Assembly (NCBI GenBank): GCA_017614375.1
Contig: JAGABZ010000002.1
Location: 37,496-101,495, forward strand
DNA: 64,000 nt
Direction of reading: 5' to 3'
Source of the DNA: Spirochaetales bacterium
Lineage (GTDB): Bacteria > Spirochaetota > Spirochaetia > Sphaerochaetales > Sphaerochaetaceae
In this document: piece by piece, positions 8,243 through 16,352 of the stretch
How positions within the stretch are numbered: position 1 is the stretch's first letter
Layout: each line of letters starts with the position of its first letter
Notes under the pieces: model-generated
Seen by the model: the letters and a program-made list of their open reading frames with translations, nothing else
The model's database searches: none
Told to the model about the DNA's origin: nothing
Position numbers and translations under genes: made by a program

Positions 8243-8674
8243 TCAGGACCTCCACAGGCACAGAACCAGCCAGATAAGCCCGGTAGTCAGGACGACCATC
8301 AGGAGCGTCCTGAAAATCCCCTGCTTTTCCATGTCATTGGCAATCAGGCCGGGGACCAGATAACCGATTATCCTCAGATCCTGTCCTATCGAGGCTGTGT
8401 ATACCAGGAGGGACTCGAGAATCTGCGAAAACAGGATACTCAGAAGAACGGTCAGTACAAAGCGGCGCCGCCCGTAGAGGATCATGCAGTGTCCGAGTGC
8501 CCTTACGCACAGGCAGACCGCCACGGAAAGCATCAATGTCGAGACAACCCTGAGGGGAGTAGCGAAATAATAGGCCAGATACCCGGCGCTGACCAGTCCG
8601 CCTGACAGGATACCGAGGAACTCCGACTCGGCAAACCCGAGTACAATGCTCAGAACAACCGCAACACGAAGCAT
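8243..8674 (-). CDS. pgsC: PgsC/CapC-like poly-gamma-glutamate synthase membrane subunit
   Basis: From ATG 8674 the product is 143 residues, almost entirely hydrophobic, with four or five membrane segments and the start motif LGFAESEFLGILSGGLVSAGYLA that matches the CapC/PgsC family. The start is chosen because it overlaps the pgsB stop in a TGATG and is preceded by GGAGGAGGG; a frame start 21 bp upstream would lie inside pgsB. PgsC works with the PgsB ligase at the membrane. Confidence 0.85.
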   Translation of the reverse strand: MLRVAVVLSIVLGFAESEFLGILSGGLVSAGYLAYYFATPLRVVSTLMLSVAVCLCVRALGHCMILYGRRRFVLTVLLSILFSQILESLLVYTASIGQDLRIIGYLVPGLIANDMEKQGIFRTLLMVVLTTGLIWLVLCLWRS

Positions 8675-9786
8675 CAGATTCCCTCCTCCAAACACTCCAA
8701 AAGCCGCTCTCCGCCGCCCTTGATATTGCCGATTCCGACATAGACCCTTTCAGGTCCGGCCTGCCTGATTTCGAGGGCGAGCTCATCCGCACCTGCAAAG
8801 CGGACGCGGCAGGAACACCGGCGGCTGAAATACCTGCGGACCTTGCCGGGATAGTCACCTATGCAGCAGACCTCGCTGATCAGGCCGCTGCAGTTACCGA
8901 CAACCCTCGCGGCCAGGCCGATGCGGTACTCCCTGTCCGCCCTGTTGTTGAAGACAAGCACGAGCGAACGCCCGGGATAGTTTTCAGATGCTTTTCTCAC
9001 CGCTTCTTCCATGCATGTCAGGTCGTTGACGGCAAAACCGGGCACTAGCACCGCTCCTCCACCGGGATTGATGTCCTTTCCAAGCCCTTTGTCGGGCACA
9101 ATATCCGCAAATGAGGCAATTGCGGTATCGGAGTCAACCCCCAGATCGGCACAGACTGCCAATGTAAGGGCGGCGTTGGCAGGATGAATCTTTATCCCTC
9201 CTGAAAAGGTCCGGTTGTCATCCGGTCTCACCACGATGCACAGGCTTTTCTTCTGCTCACAGTAGGGTCGGTAGGCTTCCTCGGTGCAATAGACCCGGCA
9301 TCTGGGGTTGATTGAACGGGCCAGTGTCCAGACAGTTTCCTCCCCGGTGGCACCGATTTCGGAGACGTGGTCCACATAGGAGTTCGTTATCACCACATGC
9401 GTCGGGCGGACCAGGACTTCGGAGATGACACGCTGGTTCTCCTCGCCCAGAGCCATGCACTCGACGACGGTGCAGTGCACTCCTTCACGGGAACACAGCC
9501 TGATCAGGGGAATCATCTCGGAAATCCGCGCGGGAAGCCTGCGTCTGAACGGTCGGACAGTGCCGTCCGGGTAGATAATCTGGGCCTCGGAACCGGTGGT
9601 GCGGCAGATTGTCCTGATTCCCGCGCGGTTGAGGGCAGCGGCAATCATCCTGGCAGTGCCGGTCTTTCCCCTGGTCCCGTTGACGAGAATGCGGATGGGA
9701 ATACTCTCAAGCCTCTTCCGGTGCAGAAGGTATTCAGCCACCCCCGCGGCAATCAGGACGAGCACACAGGCCAATGTCAGGTACAT
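8674..9786 (-). CDS. pgsB: PgsB/CapB-like poly-gamma-glutamate synthase ligase
   Basis: The 370-residue protein has an N-terminal membrane anchor (residues 1-19) and a Mur-ligase-like ATP-binding core: VNGTRGKTGTARMIAAAL near residue 37, followed by an acidic TVVECMALGEEN segment and TNSYVDHVSEIG. These are the marks of the PgsB/CapB amide ligase that joins glutamates through the gamma-carboxyl. It heads a three-gene operon pgsB-pgsC-pgsW; no pgsA/capA is present in this window. Substrate glutamate is the family default and is not provable here. Confidence 0.87.
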   Translation of the reverse strand: MYLTLACVLVLIAAGVAEYLLHRKRLESIPIRILVNGTRGKTGTARMIAAALNRAGIRTICRTTGSEAQIIYPDGTVRPFRRRLPARISEMIPLIRLCSREGVHCTVVECMALGEENQRVISEVLVRPTHVVITNSYVDHVSEIGATGEETVWTLARSINPRCRVYCTEEAYRPYCEQKKSLCIVVRPDDNRTFSGGIKIHPANAALTLAVCADLGVDSDTAIASFADIVPDKGLGKDINPGGGAVLVPGFAVNDLTCMEEAVRKASENYPGRSLVLVFNNRADREYRIGLAARVVGNCSGLISEVCCIGDYPGKVRRYFSRRCSCRVRFAGADELALEIRQAGPERVYVGIGNIKGGGERLLECLEEGI

Positions 9787-9821
9787 ACCTATGTTTTACC
9801 ACAGATTCACCGGCATTCAAA

Positions 9822-9852
9822 ATAAAAAGAGGGCCCGCTTGCGCAGGCCCTC
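9822..9852 (-). terminator. Terminator of the dipeptidase operon
   Basis: On the minus strand GAGGGCC pairs with GGCCCTC around a ten-base loop and is followed by TTTTTATT. It lies 24 bp past the dipeptidase stop and separates that operon from pgsB. Confidence 0.8.
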
Positions 9853-9875
9853 GGGCTTGATTCACCGTATCCGGA

Positions 9876-11516
9876 TCAGAGTGCCGGCTTGGTGAACGGG
9901 CTGGTCTCAAGATCTCTCTTGGGCTGGTCAGCCATGATGCCGTTCCACCACTGGGAAGCTCTCGGAGTGGAGAAGTTGATTCTGCCCCACATGAAGGTCT
10001 TCAGCAGCTGGTCGCCCAGGGCGAGCCATCTGTCGTGCCAGTCGATGGCATTGTAGTAGGCATAGTCGGAAATCATCTTCATTGCGGCTTCTTTGTTGCC
10101 CTCGCGGATCATCCTGGCGGCAACTTCCTGCAGAGCGTCGACGGTGGCGTACTGGCCGTCCATCTTGGCCTGTCTGTTGGCGTGGATGATTTCGATTCCG
10201 TACTGATAGTTGATTTCACAGATCTGCTGGACATAGGAGTTGGTCCACCATCCGGAGTCTCTTCTGAAGGTTTCATAGCGGCTTCCGGTGTAGTAGAACT
10301 CAGGCAGCTTTTCCATCGAGGCCCAGAGCGGGGTCAGATAGGTCGTGTCAGCTCCGCCGTAGCCGAACCATACCAGACATCTGATTTCCTCAGGCAGCCA
10401 GGACTTGACGTTTCCGATCTGGACGTAGCAGGACTGCGGGACTCCGATCGAGCGGACCTTTGAGTGGGCGTTCGGGTTTCCGTAGGGGCCGGCTTCGGGG
10501 AACAGGGACTTGTCGTACTCGGTGCCCTGGTAGTAGTCGCCCTTGATCTCGAAGATGTCCTGGACGGAGAGCAGTCTCTCCGGCTTGACGGACAGCGGAT
10601 AGTCGTGGGCGGCGTTGGCGGTCGGGTCGAGGTCAAGCGACGGGGCGACGAGCATGAATCCTCTCCAGACGCGGAGGTTGGCTCCGGACGGGCAGAAGAT
10701 GTCGGCCGGCGAGAACTCCTTCAGATCGCGGGAAGCATCCCACAGACCGTTGTCGATGGCGAACTGGACCATGTTGGGAGCCCAGTAGTAGTTCTCGTGA
10801 TTGGTGTCGTTGAAGTCGATGTAGGCGATTCTGGCGCTGTTTGCGGCGATGAAGAAGTGGTCATCCGGAATGCGGACTGCGCACCACATGTCTTTTCCGT
10901 AAGTCTCCAGAACCCAGATTTCGTTTCCGTCGGTGATGTTGATGGTCTCGGAAGCATCGCGCCATCCGTAGGTCTCGCAGAGGTATCCGATGACCTCGAC
11001 AGCCTCACGGGCGGTGCTGGCTCTCTCGAGCGCGATATCCTGGGCGTTCCAGCAGTCGATGCTGCCGGTGTTGCCTACGAACAGGGCGTTGTAGGCGGCC
11101 AGTCCGGCTTCGCTTCTGCGGTTCAGGCTGTTGGTGGCCTCACCCATGGCAACTCCGACGTCGTTCATGAACGAGTAGCGTGAGTGCAGATAGGCGTGGG
11201 TGTGGGCAGGCTGCTTGTCATCCGTTCCCTTGAGAATTCCGCCGCCGAGATCCGGGTTTTCCCACGGATCACTGAAATCGGCATAGTTGTGGGAGTCCAC
11301 AACCAGATCTCTGGTCGAACCCTCTTCCCAGTCGTGGGCGGGGATGATCCAGAGTCTGAAGTCTGCCGATCCCGAGTCGTCGTTGTGGGTGACGATTGTC
11401 GACCCGTCAACGGTGGCTTCCTTTCCGACTGCTACAATAGTACATGCAAAGATGTTCTGAGCAGGTATCAGAAGCAGCAACAGAGTGACGAGGATTGCAA
11501 TTAGTCCTTTCTTCAT
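9876..11516 (-). CDS. Exported C69-family dipeptidase
   Basis: The 546-residue product has a signal peptide that ends ...NIFA just before CTIVAVGKEATVDGSTIV. In peptidase family C69 the Cys is the N-terminal nucleophile of an Ntn-hydrolase, so signal-peptide cleavage would expose it directly. THNDD, the EATNSLNRRSEAGLAAYNA block and the long conserved middle part agree with the family, which cleaves dipeptides. It is the last gene of the DUF6305-like / permease / M14 locus, 87 bp after the hydrolase gene, and is followed by a strong terminator, suggesting that it feeds free amino acids to the permease. Specificity is unknown. Confidence 0.88.
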   Translation of the reverse strand: MKKGLIAILVTLLLLLIPAQNIFACTIVAVGKEATVDGSTIVTHNDDSGSADFRLWIIPAHDWEEGSTRDLVVDSHNYADFSDPWENPDLGGGILKGTDDKQPAHTHAYLHSRYSFMNDVGVAMGEATNSLNRRSEAGLAAYNALFVGNTGSIDCWNAQDIALERASTAREAVEVIGYLCETYGWRDASETINITDGNEIWVLETYGKDMWCAVRIPDDHFFIAANSARIAYIDFNDTNHENYYWAPNMVQFAIDNGLWDASRDLKEFSPADIFCPSGANLRVWRGFMLVAPSLDLDPTANAAHDYPLSVKPERLLSVQDIFEIKGDYYQGTEYDKSLFPEAGPYGNPNAHSKVRSIGVPQSCYVQIGNVKSWLPEEIRCLVWFGYGGADTTYLTPLWASMEKLPEFYYTGSRYETFRRDSGWWTNSYVQQICEINYQYGIEIIHANRQAKMDGQYATVDALQEVAARMIREGNKEAAMKMISDYAYYNAIDWHDRWLALGDQLLKTFMWGRINFSTPRASQWWNGIMADQPKRDLETSPFTKPAL

Positions 11517-11602
11517 TGATTCGCTCCTTTTTTTCCCTTTTTACAGGTTTTGGTTCCTTTTCCGACTGCGTCGGGCGCAGGCCCGGCGCAGACTATTTCC
11601 TA

Positions 11603-12829
11603 TCAGTTGTTCACTGATACAGGCTTGTGATACACAACCTGGACACGGTCGATGTTCTCAGCCAGTGCCGGGTCATGGAGGTAATACCCCAGTCCGTTTT
11701 CCGCCAGATCGTCATAGGTCGGCCATGTGACCTCGACCGCCTTGTCATCATAGAACAGGCCGGTCCAGTTGATGGCTTCAAGAGCACCAGAGAGGTGACG
11801 TCCGACTCTGTACCACATCGGCTCGCCCTCTACTCCCCAGTAGCTGACCGGATAGTCGACGTAGACCAGGCCCTTTTCCGCCGCCTTTACGAGGAACTCG
11901 TCCATACCGTAGAGCATCAGGTTCTCGGTAATCGGTCCGGTGATGCGGTCGATGAACGGCTCCGGCGTTTCCATCAGGAACGCCAGGGTGTCGGAGTAGT
12001 CACCCCATTCGCGGTGGGACAGACCCTTCAGGCTCTTGGGCGAAGCTTCGCACTTCATGTCGAACACCGAGTCGGACAGGGTCATGGCGGCCATCATCGC
12101 GATGTCGATCGAGCTGTCCGGAGCGACGTAGGTACCTACAACTGGGTACATGATCGAGGCTTCGTGGATGTCGATTGAGATGTCGATCTTCTCGCGGCGG
12201 ATGAACTCCATGACGGCATAGGCTGCTCTTTCGGTCAGTGTTCCGTCCTCACGGCCGGGATAGGTGCGGTTCATGTTGCGGATGTCCTGATAGGCCAGGT
12301 TCTGCCCGTCGGGATAGTGGACGTAGGTGAAAGGATCGGGCCACTGGTCGAGCGGGTTGGACTCGCGGGAACCGATCTTGTATGTCTTTTCACCCCACTC
12401 CGTCTCGATGTGGACGTACTTCGGATAGGCACCGCCGATGGACCCCATCGTCGAACCGCTGAAGTTGCCCTGAGGCATGATGAACACCTTTCCGGTAGTG
12501 ACATGGATGTTCTCGAGCATCACGTATGTGGTGATGCTTGAGGCCGGCTCGTACGGGTGGACATTACCCATGACGAACACCGAGCCGCCCTCTACCCCGG
12601 AGTCAAAGACGTAAATCGGAGTGTCGGCCCATGTCCCCTTCAGGCTGGGCAGGTAGTCGCTGAGCCACTTGACCTGGGTCAGGTCCTCGGAGGCAACGAA
12701 GGTCTCCTTGTAGTGACGCAACTCCCAGAACTCCTTTCCGGCGAAAAAGGCGATGATTGCCATGATGATCAGGAGGATGACCTTCGTCTTGAAGGCGACG
12801 GGGGCTTTTGCTGTGGTTTCGTTACTCAT
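11603..12829 (-). CDS. Membrane-anchored M14/AstE-like amidohydrolase
   Basis: The 408-residue protein has one N-terminal membrane segment (residues 15-31) and a catalytic domain with the succinylglutamate desuccinylase/aspartoacylase pattern: zinc ligands His91 and Glu94 in MGNVHPYEP, NMNRTYPGREDGTLTERAA, and His222 in SIDIHEA. These enzymes remove acyl groups from N-acyl amino acids or act as carboxypeptidases. ATG 12829 is preferred because the seven upstream codons are themselves a purine-rich AAAGGGGGAAG ribosome site; the alternative ATG 12850 overlaps the stop of the preceding small gene (ATGA) and cannot be excluded. Its place between a permease and a dipeptidase suggests extracytoplasmic peptide or acyl-amino acid processing. 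Confidence 0.75.
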   Translation of the reverse strand: MSNETTAKAPVAFKTKVILLIIMAIIAFFAGKEFWELRHYKETFVASEDLTQVKWLSDYLPSLKGTWADTPIYVFDSGVEGGSVFVMGNVHPYEPASSITTYVMLENIHVTTGKVFIMPQGNFSGSTMGSIGGAYPKYVHIETEWGEKTYKIGSRESNPLDQWPDPFTYVHYPDGQNLAYQDIRNMNRTYPGREDGTLTERAAYAVMEFIRREKIDISIDIHEASIMYPVVGTYVAPDSSIDIAMMAAMTLSDSVFDMKCEASPKSLKGLSHREWGDYSDTLAFLMETPEPFIDRITGPITENLMLYGMDEFLVKAAEKGLVYVDYPVSYWGVEGEPMWYRVGRHLSGALEAINWTGLFYDDKAVEVTWPTYDDLAENGLGYYLHDPALAENIDRVQVVYHKPVSVNN

Positions 12830-12846
12830 CTTTCTTCCCCCTTTCC

Positions 12847-13023
12847 TCATTTGATGAACAGTATGCGCAGCACGAAAGGTATGATGCAGTACGCATAGAC
12901 GATGTCATAGACCAGGCCGTTGCGCTTCTCCCTCTTGAACAGGTTCTTCACCAGGAAGAATGCGATGATACCCGCAATGACGAAATACAGATAGTGGACT
13001 AAATCTCCCCAGAATACCAGCAT
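12847..13023 (-). CDS. Small two-helix membrane protein (58 residues)
   Basis: The frame from ATG 13023 encodes MLVFWGDLVHYLYFVIAGII and continues to a total of 58 residues with two hydrophobic helices (about 10-27 and 41-56) joined by a basic loop KNLFKREKRNG. AGGAGG precedes the start, the gap to the permease stop is 12 bp, and its stop overlaps the possible upstream ATG of the hydrolase gene. It lies inside the operon in the place where a small permease subunit might be expected. It does not look like a DctQ protein, which has four helices. Function is unknown; an accessory subunit is an inference from position. Confidence 0.75.
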   Translation of the reverse strand: MLVFWGDLVHYLYFVIAGIIAFFLVKNLFKREKRNGLVYDIVYAYCIIPFVLRILFIK

Positions 13024-13035
13024 TTCCTCTTCCTC

Positions 13036-14358
13036 CTACTTCAAGAACGTGAACGTGCCCGGAGTGATGAACATCACCAGGGCGAGGGCTCCGAGCAGGG
13101 CGCACGGAATGGCGATCTGCTTGAGGAACGACATGTACGAACCCTGGTAACCGACGGTCTCGCAGGTCAGACGTCCGGTGATTCTCGACGGCGGCAGGCA
13201 GTCACCGATCGGGAACATCAGGCTCAGGGCGGCGCAGACGACGGTGGTGTCCATACCGCGGGTGTTGAACATGAACACCAGCGGGGCGCCGATGATGATG
13301 GCCGAGCCGTAGCTCAGACAACCCTGGGCGAACGGGCCGAACAGCAGGACGGTGACGTAGAGCATGACCAGCGGCAGGGTGATGAAGGTGACTCCGATGA
13401 GTCCCTTGACACCGATCTGGGTCATCGAGCTCTGCAGGACACCTACGCTGAGAACGGTGGCGACCAGCGGGAACACCTGCTCCATCGTGTCATTGACGAC
13501 CTTGAAGTACTCCTTGAAGGTCCTCTTGACCGGGTTGCAGAGAACAACGATGAACGAACCGATGATGAAGGTCAGCGGCAGTCCGATGACCGGCACGTCG
13601 AACGGGGCGTACAGGGTCAGCAGGATCAGGCCGATAACGACCACCAGCGGAAGCAGGATCCGCAGCATGTTCATCTTTTCAGGTGCCTCAGGCAGCTCTG
13701 CCAGAATCTTTTCCTTCGGCTCGCGCTTTGAGCCCCATCCGAGATAGATGATGGTGAAGATTCCGACGATTGCTATGGGCAGGGCAAGAAGCTTTGTGAA
13801 TCCGACGTACGGCATGTTGCACTGCGCGGTCATCATCATCGTCCAGAGGTTGATTGGCGGGCAGGCCGCTGAGAGGATGGCGAAGATGAACACGAAGGCT
13901 GTCGTCTTGCGGTCGGAAAGGCCCATGTAGCGGACTACGGTGGCGACCAGACCGCCGAGGACGAAGACGGAGATGCTTCCGGCACCGGTCAGGGCTCCGG
14001 GAACCAGCATGAAGGCAGCCATGAAGGTCAGCAGAATCCACTTGTTGTCGAAGGTGCCGACCAGTTTTCTGGTAACCGCCGTCATGGCTCCGGAGTACGA
14101 ATACAGGTTGACGAACACTGAGGCGCAGACGAAGGAGATTGCCAAATCGAAGTTGGTGAACAGACCCTCGACCAGGATTCTCACGGGGAAGTCGATCTGG
14201 TATTCCCCGCCGAGGTACATGAAGTACGCCACAAGTGCTCCCACAACACCCGTGATGGCCATCGAGATTTCGGGCGATTTGAGCTTTCTGCTGCAAATCA
14301 CGAAACTCGCGACCATAATCACGAACAGGATGGTTGTGTACAGATACATTCTATTCAA
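13036..14358 (-). CDS. Ion-transporter (IT) superfamily permease, DctM/CitM-like
   Basis: The 440-residue protein is almost wholly hydrophobic with about eleven or twelve membrane segments in two halves, each holding a Gly/Pro/Ser-rich re-entrant stretch (LVPGALTGAGSISVFVLGG; FGPFAQGCLSYGSAIIIGAPL), as in TRAP large subunits and citrate/gluconate carriers. No periplasmic TRAP binding protein or DctQ accompanies it. It is the second gene of the operon after the DUF6305-like protein. Substrate is likely to be a carboxylate or an amino acid product of the two hydrolases downstream; this is inferred from context. Confidence 0.75.
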   Translation of the reverse strand: MNRMYLYTTILFVIMVASFVICSRKLKSPEISMAITGVVGALVAYFMYLGGEYQIDFPVRILVEGLFTNFDLAISFVCASVFVNLYSYSGAMTAVTRKLVGTFDNKWILLTFMAAFMLVPGALTGAGSISVFVLGGLVATVVRYMGLSDRKTTAFVFIFAILSAACPPINLWTMMMTAQCNMPYVGFTKLLALPIAIVGIFTIIYLGWGSKREPKEKILAELPEAPEKMNMLRILLPLVVVIGLILLTLYAPFDVPVIGLPLTFIIGSFIVVLCNPVKRTFKEYFKVVNDTMEQVFPLVATVLSVGVLQSSMTQIGVKGLIGVTFITLPLVMLYVTVLLFGPFAQGCLSYGSAIIIGAPLVFMFNTRGMDTTVVCAALSLMFPIGDCLPPSRITGRLTCETVGYQGSYMSFLKQIAIPCALLGALALVMFITPGTFTFLK

Positions 14359-14373
14359 ACCCCTTTGAAGTCT

Positions 14374-14973
14374 TTATCTGTTGAAAATCTTCTTTGCCAG
14401 AGCGATGAAGTCGGACTGGGAATCGATGATTGTAAGCGGGATGTTGTACTTCGCCTTGATTTCGTCGAAACGTCCGTCGCTGTTTCCTCTCTTGACGACG
14501 ATCATCCACTCGGCGTTCGGGCAGATCAGGTCGATACAGCGCTCGTTGGCGTTGGTCGGGATTCCGGAGGCGCGCTTGTCCTGCTCCAGCAGCACGGCGA
14601 CTATGGGAAGGTTGATTTCCTTGCACACTTCGACGACACGCTGCAGTCTCTGGATTTCGTCCTCAATGGTGATTCCGGAAGCTCCGAGACCTTTGTCGGT
14701 GGAGCCGATGATGACCATCAGACAGGAGTACTTGCGGGTCACAAGTTCGGGTCTCTCGGGCTCGGACTCATAGAAGTAATCGGTGTCCAGGATGATGGTC
14801 TTTGTCTGGCTGACCAGCAGACGGGCCAGCTTTCCGCCGGGTCCCTGTCCTGCGTTTGTGATCAGCATGGGCAGATCGTAATTCTTGATCGGATCGCCGG
14901 AAATCGCGGCGAAGGCCTGGGCTGAAAGGACGACAAGCAGCACCAGGACGGCTAACAGAAACTTCTTGCGCAT
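14374..14973 (-). CDS. Exported DUF6305-like protein
   Basis: From ATG 14973 the product is 199 residues with a signal peptide (MRKKFLLAVLVLLVVLSAQAFA). A longer frame start exists but the signal peptide and the GGGGG upstream fix this one. The rest looks like a Rossmann-type alpha/beta fold (PMLITNAGQGPGGKLARLLV, SCLMVIIGSTDKGLGASG, INLPIVAVLLE, AEWMIVVKRGNSDG). It agrees with what I remember of the DUF6305 family, which occurs beside permeases and AstE-like hydrolases; this identity should be checked. As first gene it may be the extracytoplasmic ligand-binding part of the system. Confidence 0.65.
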   Translation of the reverse strand: MRKKFLLAVLVLLVVLSAQAFAAISGDPIKNYDLPMLITNAGQGPGGKLARLLVSQTKTIILDTDYFYESEPERPELVTRKYSCLMVIIGSTDKGLGASGITIEDEIQRLQRVVEVCKEINLPIVAVLLEQDKRASGIPTNANERCIDLICPNAEWMIVVKRGNSDGRFDEIKAKYNIPLTIIDSQSDFIALAKKIFNR

Positions 14974-15086
14974 ATTACAAGACCCCCTTGATGTACCAAA
15001 ACTGAGCTTATTGAAACAGTTTTTCCCTTTGAAGGGATTCCGGTTTCCCGGGCTCCCTTCTCTTAACATTATCACACGAGTTCACC

Positions 15087-15215
15087 ATGCCCGCAACCAA
15101 AAAAAAACAGTATCGGCGTTCCCGAAAAGATACCAAAAAGGAAGCGCCCCCGACGGGAACCGGAAGGTCCGCCGGGAAAGCGCTTCGAAGGGAAAAACAA
15201 AAGAAGCTTGACTGA
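15087..15215 (+). CDS. Possible 42-residue basic protein
   Basis: An ATG at 15087 opens a 42-residue frame beginning MPATKKKQYRRSRKD; about 40 percent of its residues are Lys or Arg. There is no convincing ribosome site and no family match, and the codon pattern is only weakly like its neighbours. It could be a small nucleic-acid-binding protein or a chance frame. Confidence 0.25.
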   Translation: MPATKKKQYRRSRKDTKKEAPPTGTGRSAGKALRREKQKKLD

Positions 15216-15349
15216 ATTGCCTCTTTGCAGGGGATTGCCCGCCTGCAGTTACAACTTACACCGGATGGCCGCCTGGGAAAAAGCGTTCCGGGCGATTCTA
15301 CATATTTCTACACGGCCGTTTTCATCCGCCGGGGCGGTAATTGTTCAAC

Positions 15350-15378
15350 TTGCAAACCGCAAAGACAGCACTTATAAT
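15350..15378 (+). promoter_or_regulatory. Sigma-70 promoter of the GatY-like aldolase
   Basis: TTGCAA (15350-15355), a 17-bp spacer and a perfect TATAAT (15373-15378) lie 28 bp before the start codon, which has AAAGGAG as ribosome site. Confidence 0.8.
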
Positions 15379-15405
15379 TCCGGACAGAGAAAAAAGGAGC
15401 TCTGC

Positions 15406-16263
15406 ATGGGACTTGTCACACTTGAATACGTATTGAGAAAGGCCCGCCTCGGAAAATACGCCGTCGGCGGATTCAACTTCTTCACCCTTGAGAACCTCCA
15501 GGGAATAGCCGAGGGCGCCGCACGCCAGAACAGCCCGGTCATCGCCATGGCCTCAACCGGAGCCATGAAGTTGTTCGGAGAGAAGACCACCGCCGCCATC
15601 GCCCGGACCGTGGCGGAGGAGTACGGAGTCCAGATGGTTCTCCACCTCGACCACTGCACCGACATGGAGATCCTCAAGCGCTGCGTCGACAACGGGTTCA
15701 CATCGGTAATGATCGATGCATCCTCCAAGGAGTATCAGGAAAACGTCGACATCACCGCCGAGGCAGTCGATTACGCCTCCAGATACGGCTGCTCCGTCGA
15801 AGCCGAGCTGGGACACGTCGGCGGAAAGGAAGACGACATCAGCGTCGACGAGCGCACAGCCATGTTCACCAAACCCGAAGAGGCCCTGAAGTTCGTCAAA
15901 GACACCGGAATCGATGCCCTTGCCGTCGCCGTCGGAACCGTCCACGGTTTCTACAAGAGCGAGCCCAAGCTCGACTTCCCCCGCATCTCAGCCATACACG
16001 AGCTGATTCCCGAGATGCCGCTGGTACTGCACGGGGGCACCGGAGTACCCGAGCCGGACTTCATCGAATCGATCCGCCGCGGAGTGTGCAAGATCAACAT
16101 CGGCACCGAGCTGAAATCCATCGGAGTCTACGAGACCTCGCGCCTGGCGTACCTCGAGGACAACGGACAGGACCCGCGCAAGGTCAGCAAGAAGGTCGTC
16201 AAGGCCTGTGCCGACATCGTCGCCCACAAACTGGAAGTATTCGGAAGCGTGGGCAAGGCCTGA
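15406..16263 (+). CDS. Class II ketose-bisphosphate aldolase, GatY/KbaY-like
   Basis: The 285-residue zinc aldolase has GGFNFFTLENLQ near the N-terminus, the zinc-binding LHLDHC, ELGHVGGKEDD, VAVGTVHGFYKSEPKLDF and LHGGTG motifs. The short length and the SxGTxHGxY...PKLDF pattern place it nearer to tagatose-bisphosphate-type aldolases than to the larger glycolytic aldolase at 49293-50285, so fructose-bisphosphate is not its certain substrate. The start ATG 15406 is fixed by AAAGGAG and the promoter; a longer upstream frame is not coding. Single-gene unit with its own promoter and terminator. Confidence 0.87.
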   Translation: MGLVTLEYVLRKARLGKYAVGGFNFFTLENLQGIAEGAARQNSPVIAMASTGAMKLFGEKTTAAIARTVAEEYGVQMVLHLDHCTDMEILKRCVDNGFTSVMIDASSKEYQENVDITAEAVDYASRYGCSVEAELGHVGGKEDDISVDERTAMFTKPEEALKFVKDTGIDALAVAVGTVHGFYKSEPKLDFPRISAIHELIPEMPLVLHGGTGVPEPDFIESIRRGVCKINIGTELKSIGVYETSRLAYLEDNGQDPRKVSKKVVKACADIVAHKLEVFGSVGKA

Positions 16264-16300
16264 CCGTCCCCCGCCGGACAGAACGCAACGTGATAAAGAA

Positions 16301-16331
16301 GAGGGACCGCAGCGTGGCGGTCCCTCGTTTT
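16301..16331. terminator. Terminator after the aldolase gene
   Basis: GAGGGACCGC pairs perfectly with GCGGTCCCTC around a six-base loop and is followed by GTTTT. The A-rich flank on the other side would also serve the converging ABC ATPase gene. Confidence 0.8.
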
Positions 16332-16352
16332 GTGTCTGACAGGCAGTGAGAA

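Larger units (their letters stand above)
14974..15405. other. Divergent intergenic region
   Basis: This 432-bp gap lies between the DUF6305-like operon (minus) and the first aldolase gene (plus). It contains the aldolase promoter at 15350-15378 and one short possible coding frame (15087-15215). No other repeats, RNA genes or structured leaders were seen. Confidence 0.5.

Noticed and set aside
10464..11183. Long plus-strand frame inside the C69 dipeptidase gene
   Set aside because: It is a shadow of a high-GC gene on the other strand; product is valine/glycine-rich with no domain.
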